Source: SIG603 sp964369415 (lineage in GTDB: Bacteria; Bacillota; Clostridia; Oscillospirales; Acutalibacteraceae). Taken from it: a DNA stretch of 62,850 nt. The notes beneath the pieces were generated by a model that made no database searches, was not told the origin of the DNA, and was given only the letters and a program-made list of their open reading frames with translations. The position numbers and the translations under genes are program-made. The stretch is from assembly GCA_964369415.1 (NCBI GenBank), contig CAYJFP010000011.1:1-62850 (forward strand), in the 5' to 3' direction. Numbering within the stretch: the stretch's first letter is position 1; each line of letters opens with the position of its first letter. Shown piece after piece: positions 33,675 through 43,100 of this stretch.

Positions 33675-35999
33675 TTGAGAAAAGCACAAAAATTACTTGC
33701 CAAATTTTTGAAAAATAACAAAGGTTCAAGTATAGTTACAATTCTTGTAGCTATGTTTTTTGTGTCTGCACTTGGGGCGATGTTGCTTTTTGCAAGTTAT
33801 ACAGGGCTTAAAATTAAAGTTACTGAGCAGAGAGGTGTTAGTAATTTCTATAATGCGACAGAAGTTATGGACCAAATCAGATCAGGAGTCCAGATTGTCG
33901 CATCTGATGCGGTTACTAAGGCGTATACGGATCTGTTAATAAATTATACAGGTAGCGATATAGCCGATAAGGAAAAACTTTTTAATGATTCTTTTATTAA
34001 CTATGTTTTAGATTGGAAAACGCAGGAGGATTTACTAAATCCCGATTTTTCTGAAAAGGAGCTTTTTACCTCTTTATCTATAAATGCAGCTATTTACGAA
34101 TATAATTTGAGCATTATTGAATATTTTCTAATAAGTGCTGGAGTAAGTTCTGATGAAATATATTACGAAGGAAAAAGCAATGAAGATGCTGCGATTAAAA
34201 TAACAGGTGCAGGCTCTGTGGATGTGTTTACTACACCTACAGGTAGCACTGAAAGTGGATATGTTTCAATAAATGATTTAACTGTTTCATTTACAGATAA
34301 GGAAACGGCAATAGAAACTTCTATTAGCACGGATATAGTGATAAATATTCCGCCAATCAGCCTTTCCACGGGAAGTGGATTTACCACGGCTGAATTTCCT
34401 GAATATGCACTGATTTCAGACAGCACGATTAGTAAGAATAACTTAGAATTAACGATTAATGGCAGTGTGTACGGCAGAAATATTAGCTTAAGCGGTGCGG
34501 GCTCTGATACCAATCCAATTTTTACTACTATAAATAATTCCACGATTATTTCACCTAATAAGATTGAAATTGGCGTGGGACATAGCTTTAATCTATCCGA
34601 AGGTTCACAGGCGTGGGTGGACGGATTTGAACTATTTAACAATGCAAATATATTCTTAAACGGAAATTCGTATGTACAGGATGACTTAGTTTTAACTGGA
34701 AATGAATCCGAGGCTTACTTAAACGGAAACTACTACGGATTTGGTAACGGTGGAATTTATGAAAGTCCTGTTATTGGAATAACTGGAAGGTACGATGCAA
34801 GACAAAGTAGTAGCATAGTAATAAACGGATATGATACTAAGCTTGATTTAGATGAATCAAATGCGCTAATGCTAGCAGGTCACAGCTTTATTATTCCAAA
34901 GGAGCAAGCTTCAGGCGGTATTTTGATGGGTGAGTCGATATCGGTAAATCCAAATCAATTAGCATATTTAATACCTTATGAATATTTGAATATTAATTCG
35001 TGGGATACAGGGACAGTGGTTTCAAATCCATATGTGTATTCAGGTTCAGGAGAACCACCAAATGTCACACTCAAACAAAGTATGGTACTTTGGGAAGTCG
35101 AAGAAAACGGAACCATGGTCAGCAAAAATCTTGGAAATTACGGTAATCCGAATGTAGCAAAGCTTGTTATGCCTATAACAGGGTCTAATGATAAGCTTGT
35201 CTATTATTTTTATGAGTTTAGGCATATAACGGACACGTCGGGAAATCCATTTTTATCGAATATTGAAACTGCGAATGAGTATTTTGCAGATTACTTTGAA
35301 GTGAATAAAGAAGAAATATCTGAATATTTGACCTTGTATACAGATTTAAGCAATTATGATGGCATAATTCAGACAAGTGGTAACTATATAGTAGATGTAT
35401 CAGAAGCTACGGCTACTAATCCGAATCCTGAACCGATTTACGAGCTTGTTAAAGCGACTGAGGACATGATGGATATGGAAACCTTTAATGTGGCATACAA
35501 TAATTTTGTGAAAACACTTAGTTATAGTGATGGAGTATACGATAATCCGTATGATAATTTGATAACTACAAGTAAAGTGAACGAATTTATAAATGCAAAT
35601 CCAAAATCGTCAAGCAGAATTTGGGAATTTCAAACGATAAACAGTGATATGACTATAGACATCACAGCACTTTTAATAGACGAAGATTTTGTGCTTAATG
35701 AAGATGAATATATGGATGTAAAACTGATTATATCCACATCTGATGTCACGGTAAATAGAGAATTTTCGGGACTTATTATCACAGATGGAAATATAATAGT
35801 CAACACTGGAAGTATAAATGCAGATAAAGACGCTGTAATAGAGGTGTTTGACTCTATTTATATGGATGTGCTAAATGAGGAAGTTAAAATCTCAAGATTT
35901 CTAACTCTTGTTGATGAATACAAGACAGGACAGGAGTATTTAGACACACCGTGGGAACTATCCGATATAGTTGTGTATGACGACTGGAAGAAATCTTAA
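33675..35999 (+). CDS. Giant PilX/GspK-like minor pilin without Glu5
   Basis: A 774-residue protein whose N-terminus is prepilin-like: a basic leader, NNKG/SSIVTILVAMFFVSALGAML, then a helix and a large extracellular domain. Mature residue 5 is Thr rather than Glu, as in GspK and PilX types that cap the tip and have no subunit ahead to pair with. The region about 215-500 is rich in Asn, Ser and Gly with repeated short beta-like strands (NGSVYGRNISLSG; LNGNSYVQDDLVLTGN; INGYDTKLDLDE), suggesting a beta-helix or adhesin-like stack. TTG 33675 follows AGGAGGATA. Function as tip or adhesin is inferred. Confidence 0.8.
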   Translation: MRKAQKLLAKFLKNNKGSSIVTILVAMFFVSALGAMLLFASYTGLKIKVTEQRGVSNFYNATEVMDQIRSGVQIVASDAVTKAYTDLLINYTGSDIADKEKLFNDSFINYVLDWKTQEDLLNPDFSEKELFTSLSINAAIYEYNLSIIEYFLISAGVSSDEIYYEGKSNEDAAIKITGAGSVDVFTTPTGSTESGYVSINDLTVSFTDKETAIETSISTDIVINIPPISLSTGSGFTTAEFPEYALISDSTISKNNLELTINGSVYGRNISLSGAGSDTNPIFTTINNSTIISPNKIEIGVGHSFNLSEGSQAWVDGFELFNNANIFLNGNSYVQDDLVLTGNESEAYLNGNYYGFGNGGIYESPVIGITGRYDARQSSSIVINGYDTKLDLDESNALMLAGHSFIIPKEQASGGILMGESISVNPNQLAYLIPYEYLNINSWDTGTVVSNPYVYSGSGEPPNVTLKQSMVLWEVEENGTMVSKNLGNYGNPNVAKLVMPITGSNDKLVYYFYEFRHITDTSGNPFLSNIETANEYFADYFEVNKEEISEYLTLYTDLSNYDGIIQTSGNYIVDVSEATATNPNPEPIYELVKATEDMMDMETFNVAYNNFVKTLSYSDGVYDNPYDNLITTSKVNEFINANPKSSSRIWEFQTINSDMTIDITALLIDEDFVLNEDEYMDVKLIISTSDVTVNREFSGLIITDGNIIVNTGSINADKDAVIEVFDSIYMDVLNEEVKISRFLTLVDEYKTGQEYLDTPWELSDIVVYDDWKKS

Positions 36000-36022
36000 T
36001 TTATAGTAAAGGAGATGTTTTT

Positions 36023-36562
36023 GTGAAGAATAATAAAGGTTTTACCTTGGTTGAACTTATAATTGTTATTGCCATAATTGCTGTTTTGGCGAGTAGTTCC
36101 TTTGCGTATTTTTCACTTAACTCTTCTACAAATGCTAAGGAAGTTGCAAGCGATTTGCAGGCAATGATTTCAAGACTTAAAATATCTACAATCAGCGGAG
36201 AGATAAACCCTTATATGTCGGTGATTCATGAAAGTGATGGTCTTTATGCGGTGCTTTATATAGAGGATGAAAACGGTATTCAAATTGAAGCCGAGAAAAA
36301 GAAACTGGCAAATTCTGGAATGGAAATTTTGTATAAGGTAAAAGAGAGTAACAACGAAATAGTTTTAGGCGAGTCATCGCCAATAAATCTGAAGTTTGAC
36401 AGGGACAGTGCTGCATTTGATTTCAGCGATAAAGTGGAGGAAGGCGGAAGTGTTTTAATGACTTTTGCTGATATAGAATATATAAGAATTGAAGCTGGTG
36501 CATACGATTATATCTTGCAGTTAACACAGTCTACAGGCTTTACCGAGATATTCAAAGGCTAA
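36023..36562 (+). CDS. Minor prepilin (GspH/FimT-like)
   Basis: A 179-residue prepilin with a very short leader, MKNNKG/FTLVELIIVIAIIAVLASS, and Glu5 present. The mature part begins FAYFSLNSSTNAKEVASDLQAMISRLK, typical of FimT/GspH minor pilins. GTG 36023 is preceded by AAAGGAGAT. It lies 23 nt behind the PilX/GspK-like gene and 10 nt before the next pilin gene. Confidence 0.88.
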   Translation: MKNNKGFTLVELIIVIAIIAVLASSSFAYFSLNSSTNAKEVASDLQAMISRLKISTISGEINPYMSVIHESDGLYAVLYIEDENGIQIEAEKKKLANSGMEILYKVKESNNEIVLGESSPINLKFDRDSAAFDFSDKVEEGGSVLMTFADIEYIRIEAGAYDYILQLTQSTGFTEIFKG

Positions 36563-36572
36563 GGAGGGAAAA

Positions 36573-37175
36573 ATGCGTAATAACAAAGGTTTTACTTTAG
36601 TCGAACTGTTGGTAGCCATAGCAATACTTAGCATTATTGCGGTTGGAATCACTGTACTGATGTCGTCTGGATCAAGTATATATGAAGATACAAACAGGAC
36701 AATTAATTTGCAGTATGATTCACAAATAGTCAATGCTCAAATTGGTGAGCATGCTATCGATTGCAATGCGGGTATTGTTATTGACGGTGACAATTTGTTT
36801 TTGGCAAATTTAGTACAGGATGACGACGAACTTACAAAAGATGAGATTTTACTGAAAGTTTTTCACCATTCGGGTAGTAGTCTTTTGTATGCTGAGATTC
36901 AAAGCTCAAATTACGATGACTTTGAAAATATTTTTCCTGTTGATAAAATGTCAAACAGTATGACAGGGTTTACAGTAAGTGTGTTAGATGAAAACAAGAA
37001 TGAAGTAGTGAATAATGAGGATGAAATAGCAATACTAGAAGTAACGACTACCTTAGAGCAAAAAGAAAAATCTAGTACCGTAGAGCATCAAATTGCACTT
37101 AGGAATAAGCCGCTATATTTTAATAGTTTAAATGAATTGCTAGAGTATTTTGGAATATCTAACTTGGCTCCATAA
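36573..37175 (+). CDS. Minor prepilin (PilW/GspJ-like)
   Basis: A 200-residue prepilin, MRNNKG/FTLVELLVAIAILSI, with Glu5 present. The continuation SSGSSIYEDTNRTINLQYDSQIVNAQI resembles PilW/GspJ. With the PilV-, PilX- and FimT-like genes it completes the usual set of four minor pilins that prime pilus assembly. Start ATG 36573 follows AAGGAGGGA. Confidence 0.86.
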   Translation: MRNNKGFTLVELLVAIAILSIIAVGITVLMSSGSSIYEDTNRTINLQYDSQIVNAQIGEHAIDCNAGIVIDGDNLFLANLVQDDDELTKDEILLKVFHHSGSSLLYAEIQSSNYDDFENIFPVDKMSNSMTGFTVSVLDENKNEVVNNEDEIAILEVTTTLEQKEKSSTVEHQIALRNKPLYFNSLNELLEYFGISNLAP

Positions 37176-37206
37176 GAAGAGTGATATTAAGAAAGGCATA
37201 AAATAG

Positions 37207-40200
37207 ATGAAAAAAGCAAAGGCGAATAAGGTGAGTTTAATAAAAAGAGTGGCAGTTGTTATCGTTTCGATAATGATTGTTACTCCTTTGCTGTTTTTTG
37301 GAGGTTTTAATGAGGTTTCGGCGGTTCAAAACTATAAATCACTTCCTGGAATAGAAAAAATTAAGACGGATTCTTTAGAGGATCCTTTTAGAATTTTAGA
37401 GATAGTCCCAGAATATGGAAGTGGAAGCCTCTCGTATTATATACCGGGTTATGAATTATCTGGCGTGTATGAGGATTTATCAAAGTTAGATAATCCACAG
37501 GATAGAAGCGATTATTTTTTAGCAAGCGGTGGGCTTTTAAATCTGCTTGAAGACAATGGTTTAATCGTAGATGAGTCAGATCCGCTTCATGAAACTAAAG
37601 CTCCTCTTACAAAAACAGGCGATGTGTATGAGGAATATTTGCCGTGGGAAGAAAATGCGGAGAAATTTTCCAAAATAGAATTAAAAAACGATGATAACAG
37701 TAAAAGAGAAGAAACTGCGACAATAATAGGACTCTTTGAAGAGAGTGAATCGGGCAATTTTAGCAAGAGTGAAAGTTATCAGATTTCTGATGATACCACT
37801 AAGGCAAAGTATGACTTAAGTTATGACTCTCTAAAATACCAAGATGATAGCACTGATTATTATGTGAATCCAACTTTTTCGGTAATGCAGCTTAGAAACT
37901 CTGATAATTCGCTAAAGACCGAAGCGGAAATACTAAGTCTCTATCAAAATCAGCAAGTGTATAATAAAGTTACTGATTCATCGGATACTTATTATGAGTA
38001 TTTGGGAGTGCTTGGAGATTCAGATTTTACTCTTGACAGGGATTTTTTAGAAGATTTAAACAATAATTATTATTTTGTGGAAAGCCTTGGCAAGGTATAC
38101 GAAGAGTTTTCTTCTTCATCGCCCTATGCGATTGTAAATTCAGAATTTATAGAATTACCAGAAGGTGAAACAGGTAATTTTGAAAAAATTACTACGTATT
38201 CGTTTGAAGAACTCGGTGGAGAATACCGATTTGTAGCAGAAGAAGATCTTGTATCAGGTCAAGTTGCAGAGGAATACAGCATAAATTACAGTTACATTTA
38301 CGCTGATTTAAGCTATGAAAATAACGACTGGTTTAGAAAATATGTGTTTGATGAATTTCAAAGCAGTGAAGATTCTGAATCTTGGATTCAGCTTAGAGAG
38401 GTTGCAGCTAAAAGCTTGACCGAAGCGGATGTTCAAGAAGCGGATTTAATAGTTGTTTCCAGTGGTTTCAGTTTATCAGGTGAAGAGATAAATTACAGTG
38501 TTGACAATGATATTTCGTCAGTAGCAGCAGAAAGCTTGATAGAAGAAGTAGTATCAAGTGCTACAAATCCACAGCCTAAAATACTTGTGTTTGACTACAA
38601 GATTTTATCTACCACGGCGGTAAATCTTACAAGTGTTCTTAATGAAGTTGATGGTGGAAAAGCTACCGCTACGGGTTATGTGGAAAATAATGTATACGTC
38701 TTTTCGGGCGAGTTTATGGGAGATAACTTAGTAACAAAAGATTTTTATGCAGAATTTTCAGAAGGGTCATATACTTCGGGAAATGCCGAGGTAGATTTAA
38801 ATTTACCTTATAATCCTGTATATAAAGAGATAGTCGAAGAAAATAAAATAAGACTAGCCGAAGGTGCTCTAGAAAGCGAATTGTTGCCCGTGAATGTCAG
38901 CATCGCAAGCTCGATAAGATATGCTTTGAATGCGTATTCAAGGCGTGATATTAGTAATAAAAGTGAATTTAATGTGCTTGAAATATCGCCCGCTACAGGA
39001 AGCGAGATGAGCATTAGGCTTATTCGAAGTTTGCTTCCAGATGATCAAAAAAATCTGTTTGATGAATCAAATCTAAAAATAACAACTATGTCATTGGCTG
39101 AATTTAATTCTAAAACAGAAGATATAGCGGCAGAATATGATATGCTATATTTTAGTGGAAGCTTAAAAGGCGTTACGACTAAATTTAATTTGGGTGGAGA
39201 GTTACTAGCCGATTACAATGAAGATGTTATGGATGGCTTGATGTATAGTGGTGTCGGTGATGTGTATAAGGCGCTTAATACGCTTTCAGGTCTTTTAAAT
39301 TCAGATTATGATACTGCAAGTCCGTTTAGCTTAAATTACAGTTCGATAGGACTACCCAATGTAGGCGCAGATGAGAGTTTTTCGACTTATTATGTTAATG
39401 ATGAGTATCAAGAATATAGAACTTCGGGCAATGATATAACACAAGCTAAAATGCAAGAAGTAATAGACTTTGCCAATGCAGGATTTCCTGTTATAATCAG
39501 TGATAATTTATTAAGCCAAAATAAGGCTGTTTCAGAGACAACAGTTAACGCTGAAGTTAGGATAGAGTCAGTGCTGAACGATGAAAAAGATGAAGCAAGA
39601 CTATACGTAACTTCACCAATTAGCTATGAATACAGCGGAGCTACGCTTAGCTATCAATGGTATAAAGATGGCAATCTAATTAATGGTGCTACTAGAGAAT
39701 TTTACTATACCGATTCTATAGGTGAGTATTACTGTATGGTCAATTCAGTAAAAAGTAATACACTTGTGATTGAAGAAAAAACATTTTCATCGTTTTCAGT
39801 GGATGAAGTAGATAGTGGAACTAGGAGTTCCGTGTTTACAGTTGTGAATCTTACAACAGGATTTAAAGATTACAGTGCTGATTTGCCGGCTGATTATGAG
39901 TATTCCAAAAATAAAATTACTGTGACAGTTCCAGATTTTGGAGAGGATGTACAGTATGTTTGGTATGCAAGGGAAACTAGTTCGAGCAGTACCGATTGGA
40001 AAGAACTCAAATACGAAAATGGCGTATTAACTGCATATGCAGACACTGGCGAAGAAGTTTTAGAAGGTGCATTGATTTCAGATGATGGAAGGACTTTAGC
40101 ACTTAGTAGTACTGGCGTTAAATACAGTTATTCATTTTTTATGTGTGAAGTTATAGAAAACTATGTGTCTTACTACTCTGCGGCAGGATATGCTTTTTCA

Positions 40201-42879
40201 GGTACAGCAAATTTCTGGCTTAGAGTTGAAGATATCACAAGTAGCAACTCTCCAGATAAATTTACAAGCAAATTTTCTTTGCAAGCTCAAAATGATAATG
40301 CAGATTCCATGGGGATTATCTATGGTGAAAATGCAGAGTTAAAAGCTAAACCAACAGCGTATTTGACTGATGCATACAGCTATAGCTTACCGTACGAGCC
40401 TATTTTTGAGTATCAGTGGTATAGAAGCAGTGGTGGGGATTATCAAGCGGTTAGTGGCGCTACAAATGAAACTTACACGCATATCACAGGCGACTTTAGC
40501 TATAGATGCGTGATAAAGCTATTTGAGAGTGATTCGCTTGGGAATAAAGTAGGTGCTGCAAAAGCTACAAGTACAAGTCCAGCGATTACAGTAAGTTCTA
40601 CAGCTGAGAGTAAAACAGGGCTTAGCATAAGCGACATTGGAGATTATGGAAACATAGATATACCGATTTTAGGTGTAGTTTATGATTCTTTAGATGAAAA
40701 TATAATTGACGATTCTTCACTTATGTTTAGGACATTTGAAAATATTTTAAATAAAACAAATGTAATTTCAGTTGATGAAATTTTAACAGATGAAGAGAAA
40801 GAAGAGTTTTATAGGCTAATTAATTTGTCAAAACCAAATATTGTCCTTACAAAAGCGCCGACAGATTATACTGATTTAAGCCAGACGGGTTCATCATTGA
40901 TTTCTAATGATAAGCTAGACTTTGAGTTTGAAATTAACACTTTAAATGAAGTTGACCCGATAAATACAAAGTACGAACTGAAAATATTTATTGATATTAA
41001 TTCTGATGGAGTTTATTCTTCTGATGAGGAATTAAATCCGTTAATTACCGATATTGAAAAAAGATCTACAGTTGAAGACAAAAAAGATTTAATACAAGAT
41101 GTTAAATATAGTGCAAGTGTAGAAGTTACTGAAAATTTTGCAGGGATTATTCCTTGGAAATTTGAAATTGTAAAGGTTCAAAATAATAATTTATCAGACT
41201 CTATAAATGGTTTAACCTACAAAGAAATGGGCGAAAAGCCAAAACTTGATTTATTACAGATTCTTCCTTTAGAAAATTTTGTTTCTTTAGATGAAAATTA
41301 TGATTTAAGATTAATGCTTCAAAATGAAATTAGCGATTTATCGGGTGTTTACGACTTTAATATAGCCGTAAAATCCATAGAAGAGCTAAATAATTCAGTA
41401 GAGACCATAGAGAGCCTAACTGCTGAGTTTTTAAGTTATGATGTAATTATGATAGGTCCGTCGGATAGTTTTGGCACAAGTTCATCAGAGCAATATGGAC
41501 TAAGTTACTATGCTAATACTGCATTAGAAAACTATATTAATGCTGATAAATCGCTTATTTTAACAGGAAATGCCCTTTCCTATTCGAACTTGCCAAGTGT
41601 TAATTATAAGCAGTCAGATGCACTAGGTAGCAATGTATACCAAGGTGTTTCTTATAGCAACTATTTTTCTAATTTGATGTTAAGAGATGAAATCGGATTG
41701 GATAAATACGGTGTCACAGACGATAAGTTCGGAATATCACAGTATTCGCCTTTGAGTACACTGATAAAAGACGCAGGCTCATTTGGCTATACAGCAAACG
41801 GGTATTTTAATGGGAATCAAAGTATTTTCCTTGATACAGGAGTTGTAGAAAGTCTTTTAGCCGAAGGGTATTCACTGCCGTATCTACCCAAAAGTGATGA
41901 GAGTATACTAGTAAATGAAACACAGGGGTATTCACAGGCACTGATAGCTGCTAATTTGCCAGATTTTGAGACTAGTTTGAATGTAAATACAGGTGCTGTA
42001 AGCACTGTTAGTCAGCAAAATTCGGGACAGATTACATCGTTCCCTTATAACCTTAATGATGTAGAAATAGGCGATATAAGCGCAGCTAAAATGCCAGTAT
42101 ATGCCTTGAATACAAATCTTGAGGATTTAAGAGTTTGGTATACACTGGGCTTAGAAAGTGTAAACCCTTCTAATAATTACTTTGTTTATAGCTATGATAA
42201 TGTGTTTTATTTTGGCGCTGGTGGTGAAGAGGGAAGCGTGTACACGCCAACAGATTATGAGAAAAAGCTTTTGATGAATACAATTTTAGCCTCTTATCAA
42301 ATAACCTCTATTCCGCCTGAAATTACTTTCCAAAAAGACTTAAATGAAATGGAGTATGCATTTGTTCCGGCTGATTTGGTAAAACTAGAGGATAAAGAGG
42401 ATATTGGCGAATCTGTACTTCTTTATGATGAAGCCGACCCGTTGTTCCCGTCTAGAGAAATTTATTTTATAATAGAAGATGAAAATATAAGCGAGTTTAA
42501 ATCATTTGATTTAGAGCTTTATTATCAAACCAACGATAAAAGCGGTGAAGTTTATTATAGGCAAAATATAGACGGAATAGTAGACTTTGTGCCGATAGAT
42601 GCGGGTACGGTTACGGATGAGTTTTACAGAAAAATTGACCAAAATGCTCTTAATATTCATAAGGTAGATGGTGAAAACAAAACTCCTGAAACTATTCTTG
42701 ATGATGAAGTCCAGTATGTGATGTACCTTACAAATGAGGTCTTAAAAGAGCTTGATGAAAACTTAAGTGAGGGAATTAAACTTTATATTAAAGTGGATTC
42801 TACAGTAGGCACAGAAAGTTTTGTCTCGGTTTCACCGTCGTTGACGCTTAAAGTTTTAGAGCTTATAGACTTAGGATAA
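37207..42879 (+). CDS. Giant exported pilus-locus protein (1890 aa) with repeated alpha/beta modules and Ig-like domains
   Basis: A single N-terminal hydrophobic segment (about 12-32) marks export; there is no LPxTG sorting signal or second membrane anchor. Three related modules open with hhLEIxP-type strands: FRILEIVPEYG (about 61), FNVLEISPATG (about 588) and LDLLQILPLEN (about 1347). Later in each comes a buried strand: ADLIVVSSG, YDMLYFSG, YDVIMIGPSD. Ig-like segments with YQWY/YVWY cores lie near 815, 916 and 1067. From memory it resembles the DUF5057-type proteins of clostridial pilus loci. As last gene of the pil operon, 31 nt after a minor pilin, it is the best candidate for a PilY1-like tip adhesin. 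Confidence 0.8.
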   Translation: MKKAKANKVSLIKRVAVVIVSIMIVTPLLFFGGFNEVSAVQNYKSLPGIEKIKTDSLEDPFRILEIVPEYGSGSLSYYIPGYELSGVYEDLSKLDNPQDRSDYFLASGGLLNLLEDNGLIVDESDPLHETKAPLTKTGDVYEEYLPWEENAEKFSKIELKNDDNSKREETATIIGLFEESESGNFSKSESYQISDDTTKAKYDLSYDSLKYQDDSTDYYVNPTFSVMQLRNSDNSLKTEAEILSLYQNQQVYNKVTDSSDTYYEYLGVLGDSDFTLDRDFLEDLNNNYYFVESLGKVYEEFSSSSPYAIVNSEFIELPEGETGNFEKITTYSFEELGGEYRFVAEEDLVSGQVAEEYSINYSYIYADLSYENNDWFRKYVFDEFQSSEDSESWIQLREVAAKSLTEADVQEADLIVVSSGFSLSGEEINYSVDNDISSVAAESLIEEVVSSATNPQPKILVFDYKILSTTAVNLTSVLNEVDGGKATATGYVENNVYVFSGEFMGDNLVTKDFYAEFSEGSYTSGNAEVDLNLPYNPVYKEIVEENKIRLAEGALESELLPVNVSIASSIRYALNAYSRRDISNKSEFNVLEISPATGSEMSIRLIRSLLPDDQKNLFDESNLKITTMSLAEFNSKTEDIAAEYDMLYFSGSLKGVTTKFNLGGELLADYNEDVMDGLMYSGVGDVYKALNTLSGLLNSDYDTASPFSLNYSSIGLPNVGADESFSTYYVNDEYQEYRTSGNDITQAKMQEVIDFANAGFPVIISDNLLSQNKAVSETTVNAEVRIESVLNDEKDEARLYVTSPISYEYSGATLSYQWYKDGNLINGATREFYYTDSIGEYYCMVNSVKSNTLVIEEKTFSSFSVDEVDSGTRSSVFTVVNLTTGFKDYSADLPADYEYSKNKITVTVPDFGEDVQYVWYARETSSSSTDWKELKYENGVLTAYADTGEEVLEGALISDDGRTLALSSTGVKYSYSFFMCEVIENYVSYYSAAGYAFSGTANFWLRVEDITSSNSPDKFTSKFSLQAQNDNADSMGIIYGENAELKAKPTAYLTDAYSYSLPYEPIFEYQWYRSSGGDYQAVSGATNETYTHITGDFSYRCVIKLFESDSLGNKVGAAKATSTSPAITVSSTAESKTGLSISDIGDYGNIDIPILGVVYDSLDENIIDDSSLMFRTFENILNKTNVISVDEILTDEEKEEFYRLINLSKPNIVLTKAPTDYTDLSQTGSSLISNDKLDFEFEINTLNEVDPINTKYELKIFIDINSDGVYSSDEELNPLITDIEKRSTVEDKKDLIQDVKYSASVEVTENFAGIIPWKFEIVKVQNNNLSDSINGLTYKEMGEKPKLDLLQILPLENFVSLDENYDLRLMLQNEISDLSGVYDFNIAVKSIEELNNSVETIESLTAEFLSYDVIMIGPSDSFGTSSSEQYGLSYYANTALENYINADKSLILTGNALSYSNLPSVNYKQSDALGSNVYQGVSYSNYFSNLMLRDEIGLDKYGVTDDKFGISQYSPLSTLIKDAGSFGYTANGYFNGNQSIFLDTGVVESLLAEGYSLPYLPKSDESILVNETQGYSQALIAANLPDFETSLNVNTGAVSTVSQQNSGQITSFPYNLNDVEIGDISAAKMPVYALNTNLEDLRVWYTLGLESVNPSNNYFVYSYDNVFYFGAGGEEGSVYTPTDYEKKLLMNTILASYQITSIPPEITFQKDLNEMEYAFVPADLVKLEDKEDIGESVLLYDEADPLFPSREIYFIIEDENISEFKSFDLELYYQTNDKSGEVYYRQNIDGIVDFVPIDAGTVTDEFYRKIDQNALNIHKVDGENKTPETILDDEVQYVMYLTNEVLKELDENLSEGIKLYIKVDSTVGTESFVSVSPSLTLKVLELIDLG

Positions 42880-42893
42880 GCTAGTAAATATTC

Positions 42894-42929
42894 AAAAAGA
42901 CAAATAGCTTCTTGCTGTTTGTCTTTTTT
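42894..42929 (+). terminator. Terminator of the pil operon
   Basis: A 15-bp stem (AAAAAGACAAATAGC with GCTGTTTGTCTTTTT, one wobble) has loop TTCTT and ends in a T-run, 14 nt after the stop of the giant gene. It is the first clear terminator after pilB. Confidence 0.9.
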
Positions 42930-42957
42930 GATAAAATATTTGTGAACTTGTTTTAGT

Positions 42958-42986
42958 TTGAAAAAGCAAATTTATTAGTGTATAAT
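42958..42986 (+). promoter_or_regulatory. Distal promoter of the XRE regulator gene
   Basis: TTGAAA (42958-42963), 17 nt, TATAAT (42981-42986). It gives a leader of about 108 nt. Confidence 0.65.
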
Positions 42987-43040
42987 AGAAACATAGCATT
43001 TTTATTATTCTAGGTCTTAGACATGGTGAATGTTAACATG

Positions 43041-43076
43041 CGTTGCTTGTGGCAACGGGCAAATATCAGCTATAAT
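43041..43076 (+). promoter_or_regulatory. Proximal promoter and overlapping inverted repeat of the XRE gene
   Basis: TTGTGG (43047-43052), 18 nt, TATAAT (43071-43076) forms a second promoter. The inverted repeat CGTTGC-TTGTG-GCAACG (43041-43057) covers its -35. That is where an autoregulating HTH protein would bind. The same repeat could form a hairpin in RNA from the distal promoter. Confidence 0.5.
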
Positions 43077-43100
43077 CGAAACGCAAAGGAGGTATTTGCT

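Noticed and set aside
37207..42879. Sortase-anchored surface protein
   Set aside because: The C-terminus lacks an LPxTG-type motif, hydrophobic segment and basic tail.
43023..43100. N-terminal extension of the XRE regulator from ATG 43023
   Set aside because: It reads through a promoter-like region and inverted repeat, and AAAGGAGG sits at ideal distance from ATG 43101.
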